From contig RSEF01000012.1 in NCBI GenBank assembly GCA_003993805.1, positions 5,880,984 through 5,944,983 of the forward strand: a stretch of DNA of 64,000 nt, in the 5' to 3' direction. The notes under the pieces are model-generated. The model made no database searches. It saw only the letters and a program-made list of their open reading frames with translations, and was not told the origin of the DNA. The stretch comes from Himantopus leucocephalus. Taxonomy: Eukaryota > Chordata > Aves > Charadriiformes > Recurvirostridae. Positions 14,655 to 25,535 of this stretch are shown here, piece after piece (position 1 is the first letter of the stretch; each line of letters starts with the position of its first letter). The position numbers and the translations under genes are program-made.

Positions 14655-15220
14655 TATTTGGCAAGAACAAGTCACATCAAACCAATCTAATTTCCTTCTC
14701 TGACAGGGAAAATGGCTGAATGGATAAAGAGAACCAGTAGATGTGACATTTTTATTGTAGTAGCATTTGTATAGATGGCACTCTTATAAATAATATTTAT
14801 AAATCATAGGAGTTTGTTAGAATACATGGATGGTGTCACTTGAGCTGGAGCAAAACTTACTGGGAAAAAAAAGAGTGTAGGGAATAGCTGTTAATGATTT
14901 GCTCTCGGATAAAGAGAGTACATCAAATGGAGGTCACCAAAATCTGTCCTGGGACCTAGCCAGTATGTTTGTTTAGCCTGCCAGCTTTTGAAAGAGAAAT
15001 TACAAATGTGCGATTGACACCAAGCTGGGAGGGAATGACAGCAATTTGGAGGTTAGTCCCAATATCATTTTGAGAAACAGGAAGAGTAGTCCAAAAATCA
15101 AACAGTTGAGCTTCAGTAGTAATAAATGAAAAGTCCTATACCTGGGAAAATGAAATCAAGTGCACCAGTACAAAATGAGAATAATTCTCTGGGCAGCACT
15201 GCATCAAAAATGGGGCTTGC
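14655..15220 (+). repeat. Old CR1 LINE ORF2 remnant, sense
   Basis: Reads like the 3' half of CR1 ORF2: AACAAGTCACATCAAACCAA, TTTCCTTCTCTGACAGGG, then GATTTGCTCTCGGATAAAG, GACACCAAGCTGGGAGGGAA, and GCACCAGTACAAAATGAGAA. Many stops and indels; a dead copy. Edges are approximate. Confidence 0.7.
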
Positions 15221-18200
15221 ATAACTTTCTAAACTCTTCTGTATACTGACATTGTGAATTACACGTTTTTGATATAATAGCGATGATAAGGCATACCATT
15301 TCTTGTGACATGTCTTTTTTTTCTCTGAAATGAATCTAACTTACGCTTTCCAGTAAGGAATTCTTGAAATTACATTTGAAGTACCTGAGCTGACTCATTA
15401 AATTGACATGGATTAAAAACAGAACAAATTTCTAATGGTGGAGAAAATAGGGAACCAAAGCCTGAGACACGCATCCCGTGTAGGAAGACCAGGGTGCGCA
15501 CCTTGGGACAAGAAGTGTCTATAAGCTATTTGGTCAGCTAGGTTGGCTTCGGAACCTAATAACGTGCCAGGGACATTCAAACCCTGATACAGGAACCTGT
15601 GTACTCAGAAAAAGTTCATGTTTAAGTCATACAAACTTCAGTTAGCAAACATTTACCAGAGATGTTGATAGCAATGTTTTGCATCAAATTTGCAGGAATA
15701 TGAATCTGTGGGCAGAAAAGGCAATTGTAATTAGGTACCCCAATTCAGGAAAACATTTAATCACTTGCAGGCACTTAAACGCTTTCCTGAATAGATGCAA
15801 ACTATGTTGTTTCCTGAGTTAGGGATTATAATTTAAAGTCATTGTTGTGATTCCAGGCCTAACTGATAGCAAGTTGGTGTAAGAGAAGTGTCTAGAAGTG
15901 GGATTTAGATGCTTAAAGAGCTTTGAAAATCTGAACCTAAAAGAAGAAAGTGTTTCCTTCTTTACTTTAGAAATGCCAAAGTATAAATAGGAGCAGCATG
16001 AAAAACTCAGAGCAGTCTCGTACTTGAATATGATCCTCTCTGGAAGAAGTTAGACTTTGGCTGAAGTAAAACAGTGGCCATACCAAGCCGGTTAAGGTGA
16101 ATTCTCAGGAGACAAGTCTGCAACCCTAAATGCTTTCTGCAGTCTACTCAAATCCCCACCCACCACTTTCCGCTGTTACCTCGCAGCATTAATTCTTGCC
16201 AAACCTAGATCCTGCTTACATGCTTACAGACTTTTTGTGGTACTTGGAAATGGAGAAGACTGCTCACTGGAGTACTAACCTAAATACATACTGACTTGAA
16301 TAACATTACAAGTAATACACTTGCCAATTGACTGAGAAACCCGTGGGATGTAGCAGCTGTCCCTCCATCTCTATGCTTTGGCCAAGTCATCATCTTTCGC
16401 TCAACGTGTACTTCCTAGCACCTCACCCAAACTATGCCCATGGGGTCTGGACTTCTGCACAACAGGAGATGATGATTCTTTATAAGCAGAAGGAATCTCT
16501 GCCATCTGTAGCACAAGTGTAAGTGAGTAAAGTGAGTGGGACAAGCGATGATGCCGCTGGCTGCGTAGGGCAGAGCGAGCCATGCTGGTGTTAAGCTCTT
16601 TCATCGCAGTAACACAGAGCCCTGCACTACCTATTTTCTGCCAGTTTGGGCATCTCTGTTCCACACTGTGGAATATGTGGAATTATGGTATGCCATACAC
16701 TGGGGACCTGTGGAATATGACCACAGGCATGCAAGTCACAATCATCATTAAGCTGCTCTGCTCTTAAACTGTTTAAGCCAAGAGACATACTATATGGACA
16801 GGGAGATGGAAGCGCTTTACGGCTAACACAGAATCAAGCCTCGTTAAAGGGTCTTGCATGTGGTAGCTGGCCTGGTCCTGTGCTAAATGTGCCGCAGGGC
16901 TAAAAAAGGGGTGTAGTTTCCAAATGCATCTAGCACCATTCCTGAGCTTTACACTCACTTTAAATTAGCATGGAATTTAATATAAATCTTACAGATGAAG
17001 ATTATCTTACAAAGAATATATAATTTACATTTTTAAACTCACACTATTTGTTTTGATGTAACCCACAAAAATTCCTGCTCTGCAAGGCCCAGTTGACATT
17101 TCTTATTGTCTTTAACTAGTTCATCTCTACCTGCTTAAAGGTGATTTTTTTTTATGCTTCATCATACTTTGGAAAAGCAATTCTGTAGGACAAGACCTTA
17201 ACTTAAGTCTTTGGTGCTCATGCCAGGAAGAACTTACAGACTAGACAAATAGCGTGAACTATCTTGGCACTAAGAAATGGGTCATTCATCCAGATATGCC
17301 TGTAAATGACAATTGTCTTGGACACCATGTGCCCTCACAGGGTTTTTAAAATCCTATAGATGCTTAAATAAATGCTTTTATCTTCTGCAACCAACACAGG
17401 TATTAACATACACAATGCTTACAGAAAGACACCGGATAAAATGATTATTTTTAGAATTTCCTCCCCTCATAAAACAGTACAATGGCTGTGATGCTACAAA
17501 TAACTCGCTATGAATTCTTCTTATAAGCAAACAGAGGAAGTATAAGTTTAGGAAGAGACTATGAGTTCAGAATAGACAACGTATTAAAATACTAGTTTTA
17601 GTACAGTTAGGAGAAAAATACTAAATATTAGCTTTACTTTGGGTCAGCAAAACATTTCATTCCATAGGTCAGTTTGAAACTTGGGCAGAATTGCCTGGCA
17701 CTTAGTAACCATCAATTGAGTCCAAGTTCGGTCTGAGATAAAAAGCAAAAAAAGCAGTGAGCTATTAAATTTGTGACCAACTTTCTGAGTTTTGGAAACA
17801 TATTTATTTATGCTATTACAAAAGCGGGGTCTAGTTGGATGATGTATTTTTTCTGTGAGAGAATCCCACTGTATTATTGTGTGGTTTTAGGAAAGTGTTT
17901 TAACTTTTCTTTTCGAGCGTATGACATATTCTGTCAGTGAAGAAATGATAAAGTCACAGCAGAGTTTAAAACTGCTGGCCAGAAGTTGGCTTGCCAGAAG
18001 TTGGCCTTGTGTGTTTTTCTCCAATTCGTACGACAAGTTGGAGACAGCTTTCGTAAGGACTGGAGTATCAGCCATCTGATTACAGCTGGCTTTGTATGTG
18101 TGACTTAACTAGCAGAAAATGTCTGAATTTGTATTAGTTAAGGTGAAAAAATAAGTGTGTTGGAAATGGATTCTGAAGGACTGTCAGCAATTTCTTTTGA

Positions 18201-18480
18201 GGCTTTCTTGAAGCATTACTTTGTTGAGTGCTATTGCTGTGTGTCTGAGGAGTGACTTCAGCTCTCTGTAGATCTGCATCCTTGTTTTGGCCACTGAATG
18301 CGCCCAGTTCCGTTATGGATCCCTACCACAAAAATGGATAAGTAGCTCCTAATTTCCCTCTGGCCATATTTTAGAAGACGTAGTTGGAGACATTTAATAA
18401 GCCACAGCCAGAGATTTTCAAGCTAACTCGTGTTCCAATACTGTGATTTTATAAGCATTTTTTGATGGACTCAAACTTAC

Positions 18481-18887
18481 CTATAGTGCTGCAGTTCCGA
18501 CTCTAGCTGCTGGATGTATATTTGCAGATGTGGCACTTCGTTAGCTTTCACTTCTAGCTCCTTCACTTTGCCAAGGCTGTTGAGGACGGCGTGTCTCGCC
18601 TCTTCAACCTTCTTCCTCATTTCTGCTTGCTCCCTCTTCAGGTTACGGTTGCAGTCTTCCAGACTGACCAGAGCTTCCTGAGAGCTCTTCAGCTCTCTTT
18701 CCAACTCTTGATTGAACCTAATTGCTTCTTCGATTTGCCCATCCCTGGAGCTCCGGATGAGTTCCACTTCCTTCAGGACACTTTGAAGGCACTTGGTCTG
18801 GGAGTGGTTCTGCGTTAATTGTCTGTTACTCCCTATAAAACAGGTCCCCTCTTCCTTATGGTTAGCGTGGCTTTTCCGCAGTCCTAC
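18481..18887 (-). CDS. EFCC1: EFCC1 exon 2 (coiled coil)
   Basis: 407 nt, phase 0 in and phase 2 out, with acceptor ATTATAG and donor GTAAGT. Encodes [14 protein letters not shown], then a heptad-rich stretch ([18 protein letters not shown] through [15 protein letters not shown]). The 5' border is chosen because only this AG keeps phase with exon 1 and restores the family sequence VGL after LALQ. The weaker AG at about 18836 would break the phase. Confidence 0.92.
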
Positions 18888-20851
18888 CTATAATGAACAG
18901 GAGCAGAAAGCAGGGAGAAACTGATGTGTTTAAAAGCAACTGACATTTTAATCGACTGAAAATGGCTGGACTGTGTTTTGTTGGGGTTTTTTAAAGACAC
19001 ATAGTTGATCAGCAACCTGTAAGCTACTTACGTTTGTGAAATATAGAGACAAGGAAACAATCTCTGGAAAGCAGATTTTAAATATGTATCTATAAATTTA
19101 ATTTTAAAACTACTCATCAAAGTGGAAAATTAGGTTATTGCACAAGTTTCTGTATAGCTTTAATGTCATTACTTCAGTCTGCCCTCAAAAGGCAAGTAGT
19201 ATTCTGAAAAAAATATGTTTTTTAAGTTGTGTTCACTAGAAGTGAACAGAGAGCAGCTGGTGGTGTTCTGGACCTCTAATCTTTATCTTCCTGATTCTTT
19301 CTGGGGCCTTTGACTGGTGACTTCATGTTTGCTTCTCACTTCCTTTCATTTTTCAAATGAAAATGGTAAAAGTGGCTTTCATCTGCGACGCCAGACGTTG
19401 CGAAGCTGGACAGCCAGCTGATGCCAAATGGCAGTGCCACGCGTGGAGCCGAGTTCTGTGGGCGTTGTAGTATTCACTCCAACCTGATCAGACCCGCCGG
19501 AGCAAGCGGTGAGCTCAGCCCTTCAGTGCTTCGCCTGTTCTACGCTATTTCATGCCAGAGTAATTTAACTGCTGTTCAGTATGTGTGTGTTTCGCTTGAG
19601 CCAATACAGCAGAAGCAGAAACCAGCCCCAGAGCTAACGGGGCTCTGCACAGGGGCCAGAGACTATTCATCAGCCCGTCTGCAGAACTGGCTCCAGCTCC
19701 GAACACGCGTGGCCATGCTGCGAGGAAAACACACTTCTAATGTTTCTGAGGTAAAGCTCTGGAGTGTTTACGACTGAGTAGTCACTAAACGTGCTTGTGC
19801 GGGTAAGAATCAAAAAGTTCTTTCTTACTTTGGGAGAAACCCCACAAGGGTGCAGAACTGGTATATAGTGAATGACTGCATGTGCAGTAGAAAAAGCAGC
19901 ATTATATGCTTGTCTTTGTTAAAGTGACCTTTCCTACAATTTTAGCAGGGTGGTTTTCAGCGCATCCCTTAAATACACGTAGTGTCACACTGCTGGAAAT
20001 ACAGCATTTCTCCTTAAAGACTCTACGTAACCAAACTTTGCTAAAAAGTTGATGCCGAAGATGCAAAGCGCAGCCTCGGTCTATGCCACGCTCCTTCTAG
20101 AAACGGTTCCGGGGCCGGATCGGTCACTAACAGGGGATGTCCCGGAGCGGGGGGGCCGCGCACCCACCTGCAGGGCCAGGCAGCGCGCGTCGCTGCTCTG
20201 CAGGGCGGCCCGCATGTCCTCCACCAGCTCCCGCAGGCTGCCGTTCTCCTCCTCCAGCTTGGCGATGCGGTCCTCGGCCTGCTCCAGCGCCACGATCTCC
20301 TCGTAGCACTCCCGCGAGCAGGGACCCGCCGCCCGCCGCTCCGCCGCCCGCCCCCCGCCGCCGGGCCGCCCCGCCGCGCCTCCTCCGGCCCCGGCCGGCT
20401 CCCGGCGGCGGCGGCGGCGGGGGCTGCGCAGGCGGATCTGGGTCTCGATGTGCTCGCTCTCCCGGCCCAGCGGCAGGCGCGGCGGGGCGCTGCCCGCCTT
20501 GGTGCTGAAGTAGCCGCAGAGGCGGGCGTGGAACTGGCGGAAGGTGAGCTCGGCCGAGAGGCCCTCCCACAGCCCCGCGCACTCCTCGGGGTCGGCCGCC
20601 GCCTCCGCCGCCTCCTCCAGCCCCAGCACCTGGCACAGCGTCCGGAAGTCCTCGCCGGGGATCCTGCCCGCCCCGGCGCAGTCCAGGTGGTGGAAGATCT
20701 CCTGCAGGTACTGGTCCAGGCCGGTGGCCAGCACGACGATCTCGTTCTCCACGCCGCGGTCCAGCCCGTAGTGGTAGGCCAGGGCGCTCACCAGCCACTG
20801 CGTCCGCCGGGCCGGCCGCCCGTACGGGTCCCAGCCCTCAGGCGGCTCCAT
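18481..20851 (-). CDS. EFCC1: EFCC1, EF-hand and coiled-coil domain protein 1 (5' part, exons 1-2)
   Basis: The N-terminal 363 complete residues of EFCC1 (CCDC48), a protein of unknown function. Exon 1 (228 codons) starts [19 protein letters not shown]. It continues with a conserved [19 protein letters not shown] segment, one EF-hand-like unit at about 50-75, an [14 protein letters not shown] block at 102-115, then an Arg/Gly/Ala-rich linker. A coiled coil starts near 183 ([20 protein letters not shown]) and runs through exon 2. The junction LALQ|VGLRKS is in phase. The later exons are not found in the 18 kb to the left, so the gene runs off the window. The start is set at 20851 by family similarity and a good Kozak context, although the frame stays open further upstream through a G-run holding an N. 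Confidence 0.93.
18888..20167 (-). other. EFCC1: EFCC1 intron 1
   Basis: 1280 bp from GTGGGT (donor) to ATTATAG (acceptor). A 118-codon plus-strand open frame at 19421-19777 has no recognisable product. Otherwise nothing. Confidence 0.85.
20168..20851 (-). CDS. EFCC1: EFCC1 exon 1
   Basis: 684 nt, exactly 228 codons, ending CTGCAG before donor GTGGGT. Very GC-rich and inside a CpG island. The EF-hand-like loop [12 protein letters not shown] is at residues 57-68. A poly-Arg tract (about 145-150) and a Gly/Ala/Arg-rich linker precede the coiled coil. Confidence 0.94.
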
Positions 20852-20958
20852 CGCGCCCGCCTGCCCCGCCGCGCTCCCCGACCATCCTGCCCCCGCGGCG
20901 GCCGCCCCGACGGCTGCGCCCCCGCCCCGCCTCGCAGCCCGCCCCGATCGGCGGCCGC

Positions 20959-21002
20959 GGGGGGGAGAAGGGGGNGGGGGGGGGGGAAGGGGGGGGGGGG
21001 GG
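20959..21002. repeat. G-rich homopolymer tract with one N
   Basis: Runs of 5 to 15 G broken by AA, A and one N at 20975. It is a strong potential G-quadruplex (C-rich on the EFCC1 sense strand) about 110-150 bp before the EFCC1 ATG. Its length is unreliable in the assembly. Confidence 0.8.
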
Positions 21003-24000
21003 CGGGACCGGGCGGTGGCCCCGGGGCGGAGAGGGGCGCGGGGGGCTGCCGCCGGCCCCGGTGGCGCGGTCTCTCTTCCCGCCGGCCGATTCCCCCTCCG
21101 CGGGGGCCGCTTTTGGCGGTGGCCGTCGGGCAAAGCAGGCAGGTGCCACCCCGCTCCCTGGGTTGGTCAGGAAAAGCCCAGCCTGAGCTCAAACCTTATT
21201 TCTAACTGCTCAACTCATCTCTTTCTGGCTCCGTTCTAAAACGAGAGAGACAACAATGCTGCAGAATCCGCTTTGACCATTAACACTTGTGAACGAGTGA
21301 GTGGTCCCATTAAATTCATTAAACTAGTGTGCGTAAAAGTGGGTCGTCGTTCTGTTTGCTCTTTTTTTTTTCACCTCTGTAGATGCAGCGTGTTTATGCT
21401 ATCGGTATGTGTTGGTTAAGTTGTGATAGAGATGAATAAAAGTTAAACCATTTCAAATGACTGAGCTTTCCAAAGCAGTGATTTTTGTCACTTTCTGGCT
21501 ATGGAGTAGAACCTCTTTGAAAATTAGGTGTGATTCAAAAGGAGTACCCACCCTTAACCAGTTCTACTGGAGTGCTTGAAAACCTTTCCTGTGAACACTG
21601 GCTATCTTTCCTGCGCAGCAGCCCCCGGATTTCAGAGGGGGGCTGTGCACAGCATCTGACCAATACTTGTTGAACGCAGCTACAGTCAGGGAGCAGCATG
21701 AGCAGGGCTGCTCCACCGGCAGGGACACGCCACAAGCCATCGGGGACCGTGACACCAGCTGTGCCCAAGGTCTGAATCGAGTGGCAAAGATGGGGTGGTG
21801 GTAACAGGCTTCACTAACAGCCCCAGACAAGGCAAGATGGTGAATGAACCAGGTCTGGGGTCCATCCGAGAAGTCCCGTCGAGAGCAGCAGCAGATAGGG
21901 CCAGAGGCAGGGTGGTCTGGAAAGGCTGCAGTGCAGGTCCAAGGTCCGTCCAGTGGACTGGGCAAGGGCCAGACATAGATACACCTACAGCATCGCTCAG
22001 GGAAGGACAGGGGAGTCAGCGCTGGGTGCAAATGGTGCTCTTGGTCAGAGGGTGGGGGTGTGGATCCCGCCCTGAGGTTGTTCAGGGCAGGTAAGGTCTG
22101 CTGGTGTGCTGGACGCTGCTTACACTTCCCACAGTTTAACTGGAATGTCAACTGACTTCTGCGTGCTGTGTGTCATCAAGAAAAAGCATCCCTTACAAGG
22201 CTGTTGATCTTCCTCTTTACTAAAAATCAGATTTCTGATTATTTCTGTGGTGGGCTGGCAACATACAAGGCTGTTTTGCTGAAGATGTCATTTTGGCTTT
22301 TATGTTAAAAGATCCAGGTTCCCCCAGGGTACTCAGTGCTCCACAGGATCAGCCCTTCTATTCTCAAGGGCTGAGTTTTATCCACCAATGATCTTCTGTT
22401 TATTTATTACCCAAAATAGTAGCATGTTTTGTAATTGCGCAGTCATTAGGAATCTCCTGTTCAGCTCATGGGCTTACTTCTCTTTAGTTTGGTATTGGTT
22501 TTGTTGGTTTTTTCTTTGTTTGGGTTTTTTTTGAGGTATTCTTGTTACCTTTAAAGAGCGTTTCTCCCATTTTCCTCTTGTTTGAAGTGACATGTGACAT
22601 ATAACATTTTTGATTGACTTGAGGAGTGCCTGGATGAACTGATTTTTTTTTTTTCCATGCTTAACATGTGTATATATTCTTTATTCACTCTCATAGCCAC
22701 GTATGCCTGTAAAACTTTAGCTTTTCTTAGTCTAATAATGTTATTAATGCAAGAAATTGACTTAGGGCCAAAATGTCCCTGTAATGCAGCACCCCAGAGA
22801 TACAGGTAAGACAAAACCATAAACCTTGAATGTTTTTAGCAGATATGTAAATCCACATCTGTTACCCACACACCCCAAACTGACTGACCCCGAACACCAA
22901 CTAAAAGCATCAAGGCCCTAGAGTTTGACAATGCAATAATCCACACTTGTTTTGGTCTAGCTGGTTTCAATTGTAAAAATATTTATCAAGTGGAAATAAT
23001 TGATTTAAAGGCTGCCAGAATCTTTACCAGGCTATAAATGTGTCAGTGTAAATTTTACTTTAGCACCTACGGTTCCAGTTGGGTTTCTTGGTGGTGGCTC
23101 TGGGTAGAAGAGGGGGATCGTTAACCGTGCTGGGAAGCATTTGGGCCTCTGTTGAATTCCTTGTTGCCCATCTGCTCGGCTTCTGGTTTGCAAGAGCAAA
23201 GGACATAAACGGCCTGGCAAATCTCAGGCTTTCTGTGTTGTCACTGTAACAGAGAAATGAGTATGTCAGAATGGTGTCAGTTTGCATTCACCAAAGTGTC
23301 GTCTCTGAAAGTAAGCAGATATTTGACACTAGGAAAAACCCCAAATCTTTGGCCATTGTATTTTCTTTGATTTTTCAGAAGCAGCTCTGGCTGCTGGGCA
23401 GGTGGGTTTTGCATCATGTTTTCTTAAAAAACAACCCCCCGACCCCATACTTTTAAACTCTAGACAACTGCGAAAACAGTTGGACCGGAGAAATCCTAAA
23501 TGTCTCTGTAGCCTCCCTGTGACAAGGGGGTTGGGTTTGGTAGAAGTAAACTTTCCTTTTGCAGCCTGCTTTTCTTCACAGCTAAACCATGAATTGCTCC
23601 ACACTTAACCTTTTTTCCAGTGCAGCGCTTCTGATACCAAAGGAACAGCAAAGGCTGTCACAGTGTAATTACAATGACTCTTGTATTTGCTCTGGACTAT
23701 AGCAAGACTTTACTCCTGACCCAGACAAGGTTTGCCCGTTCCTTGACTTACTTTCTACAGCTGCTGAGAGAGGTGGCAATGTTTTATTAAGTATTCAAGG
23801 ACTTTTTCTTTACTAAGTTGTTCCCAGTTCTGGTAGTGCGCTGCAGTCTCATTTGTGTGGCAGGTTGTTGTTCGGTACGCAGAGCCAGCCAGAACTGCGG
23901 GGCTGTGGAAAATGCTCATCTTGCCGAAAGATCACTTCATTACAGTAAAAAAAAAAATAAATATATATATATTTTTTATTCCTTCCAGACTTTCCACTAC

Positions 24001-24240
24001 GAAGGAGAAAAGTGAAAATGTAGTGTTAAGTACCTAAAATGTGTTTTCCAGACCCTTTCCAACAAAGTCATACTGTGATGTTATTGATACTTTTAAAATA
24101 GTTGTTTCTGAAGCAGTTGCTTTCATAAGGATCTTCAGAGATGAGTTAAAATAATATTAGTGGTGCAGCATTGTTCTTGGCATGTTCTTGAGTTTACTTA
24201 CAACTCCAAAAATGTTGGGCGTTGTCTTTTTGTTTGTTAG

Positions 24241-24403
24241 GAGCAGCGTATTGGGACAGCTCTGTGTATACACTGAGACAAAGAAGGAAAAATGTAATTG
24301 AACGTCCCGATCTGTCATGTAGTTCTGCTCCTGCCTGCAGCACGTTTTCATTTAATACTTACCCAGATGAGATTTTAGATGTAGGCAGCCAGGGAGTGTG
24401 TAG
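24241..24403 (+). CDS. Candidate CFAP92 upstream exon
   Basis: 163 nt between acceptor TTTGTTTGTTAG and donor GTAATT, open in one frame (AAYWDSSVYTLRQRRKN ... FNTYPDEILDVGSQGVC), phase 1 in and 2 out. It has the position and strand expected for the N-terminal part of CFAP92. I do not recognise the peptide, so this is inference from splice signals and openness. Confidence 0.35.
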
Positions 24404-25479
24404 GTAATTCTGATAAACTGTGCAAAAGGCTGTAAAGGTGTTCTGTATGTTTAGCGACATGGAGAGAACGTGTTGAGGGGATGCAGGAAGGGCTTTCAGT
24501 AACTAACAGAGGGTTCCTTGGTCAGGAAAATGTCTATGTTACAAATGGGCAAGAACTGGTGTCTGGAGCCCCTCTTGCTGTGGAGCTCATGGGAAACCAC
24601 TGGGGTTAACAAAAGACCTTACCTAACTGCAACTTGGTTTTTATCCTGAGTGATATTACTAATTACATAGTGGTCTTTCTCTCGGTGTAAACTATTTAAA
24701 GGGAAGAAATGATGTGTTATGTAGTCTGCAGAGGAAACAGCTGCGGCTCTCTGAGTAACCAGGTGTCGTATTTGACATTTCTTAGCGATTCAGCATCTGG
24801 AACAGTTTTAAGGATCTTCTACGGTAATTAGAAAAGAGAAATCTGCTGCTTTTAACTTTTATTTAGTGGTGCTCATGGGGTATGTGTTTCTTTTTTATGA
24901 ACAAATTTTGGAGTAAATGGAGGGGGAAAATTGGAAATTCACAATAGCATAAGTGAGACCAGAATTTGGCTTTAGTCGATATTACTCCTGGCTCTCTGTT
25001 TCTCTAGCTGATCAGTGTGCCAGCAGTTCTGTGCAGGCTGTAGGCAGCAGACGTGATCTCAGCCTCTGCTACAAGGTTTTGACTCCTGTTAAGAGTGTAA
25101 ATCTAAATTACTTCAGAAAAGTATTTTCTTTCTAAAATATTGATGCCTTCATAGTTTCTGCTGTAAATTAGACTGCAGATTCTCAGATTTAGCCTTTTTA
25201 GACCACTTGTTCTCCTGGATATTCCTAAATACCAGAGATTACTAAGCCTGTGTGTACAGGTGGGGGAATGGAGGTACAGTGACAGTAAGGAGCAGATGCA
25301 AGGAGGGTGATGGAAGCTTCAGCCCTGGTGTTGAGACCCATTTTGTGTCCGACTGGACATTCCTATGACATCCAGAACCCTGGGAAATCAGAATCAGTTT
25401 CCTTATGGGTAAGTTGAACATCTCAGCGTACAGTCTCCCAAAATGGCATGCTGGACAGGGCGCTGCATAGAGTTAGATG

Positions 25480-25535
25480 ACACAAAGAACGTGGGTGTCC
25501 CCTATTCTATGTTATTCTGCGGTTTTGTGCACTTT
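25480..25535 (+). repeat. Possible CR1 3' end relic
   Basis: GTGTCCCCTATTCTATG followed by TTATTCTGCGG resembles the CR1 terminal octamer repeats. Too short to be sure. Confidence 0.3.

Larger units (their letters stand above)
1..18480 (-). other. EFCC1: EFCC1 intron 2 and beyond: no exon seen
   Basis: Over 18 kb, AT-rich. I looked for the later EFCC1 exons (acidic linker and second coiled coil) on the minus strand and saw none. Besides the CR1 pieces and low-complexity tracts listed separately there is a (TG) run at 7506-7519. Open frames of 60-130 codons are scattered on both strands without splice or family support. Confidence 0.6.
20130..21180. promoter_or_regulatory. CpG island, probable shared EFCC1/CFAP92 promoter
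   Basis: Dense CpG sequence over EFCC1 exon 1 and about 330 bp upstream (limits by eye). Mammalian EFCC1 and CFAP92 start head to head, and the strands here fit that arrangement. No TSS motif is diagnostic. The upstream edge holds a long G-run (20959-21002). Confidence 0.6.

Noticed and set aside
19421..19777. 118-codon plus-strand frame in EFCC1 intron 1
   Set aside because: No recognised product, no clear splice context; moderate GC explains the openness.
20450..21205. 251-codon plus-strand open frame and several others over EFCC1 exon 1
   Set aside because: Mirror frames of a GC-rich coding exon; they pass through the G-run with an N.
24990..25130. Exon-like segment after a strong acceptor (TTTCTCTAG) at 25005
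   Set aside because: In the phase required by the preceding candidate it hits TGA at once, and no good donor follows.
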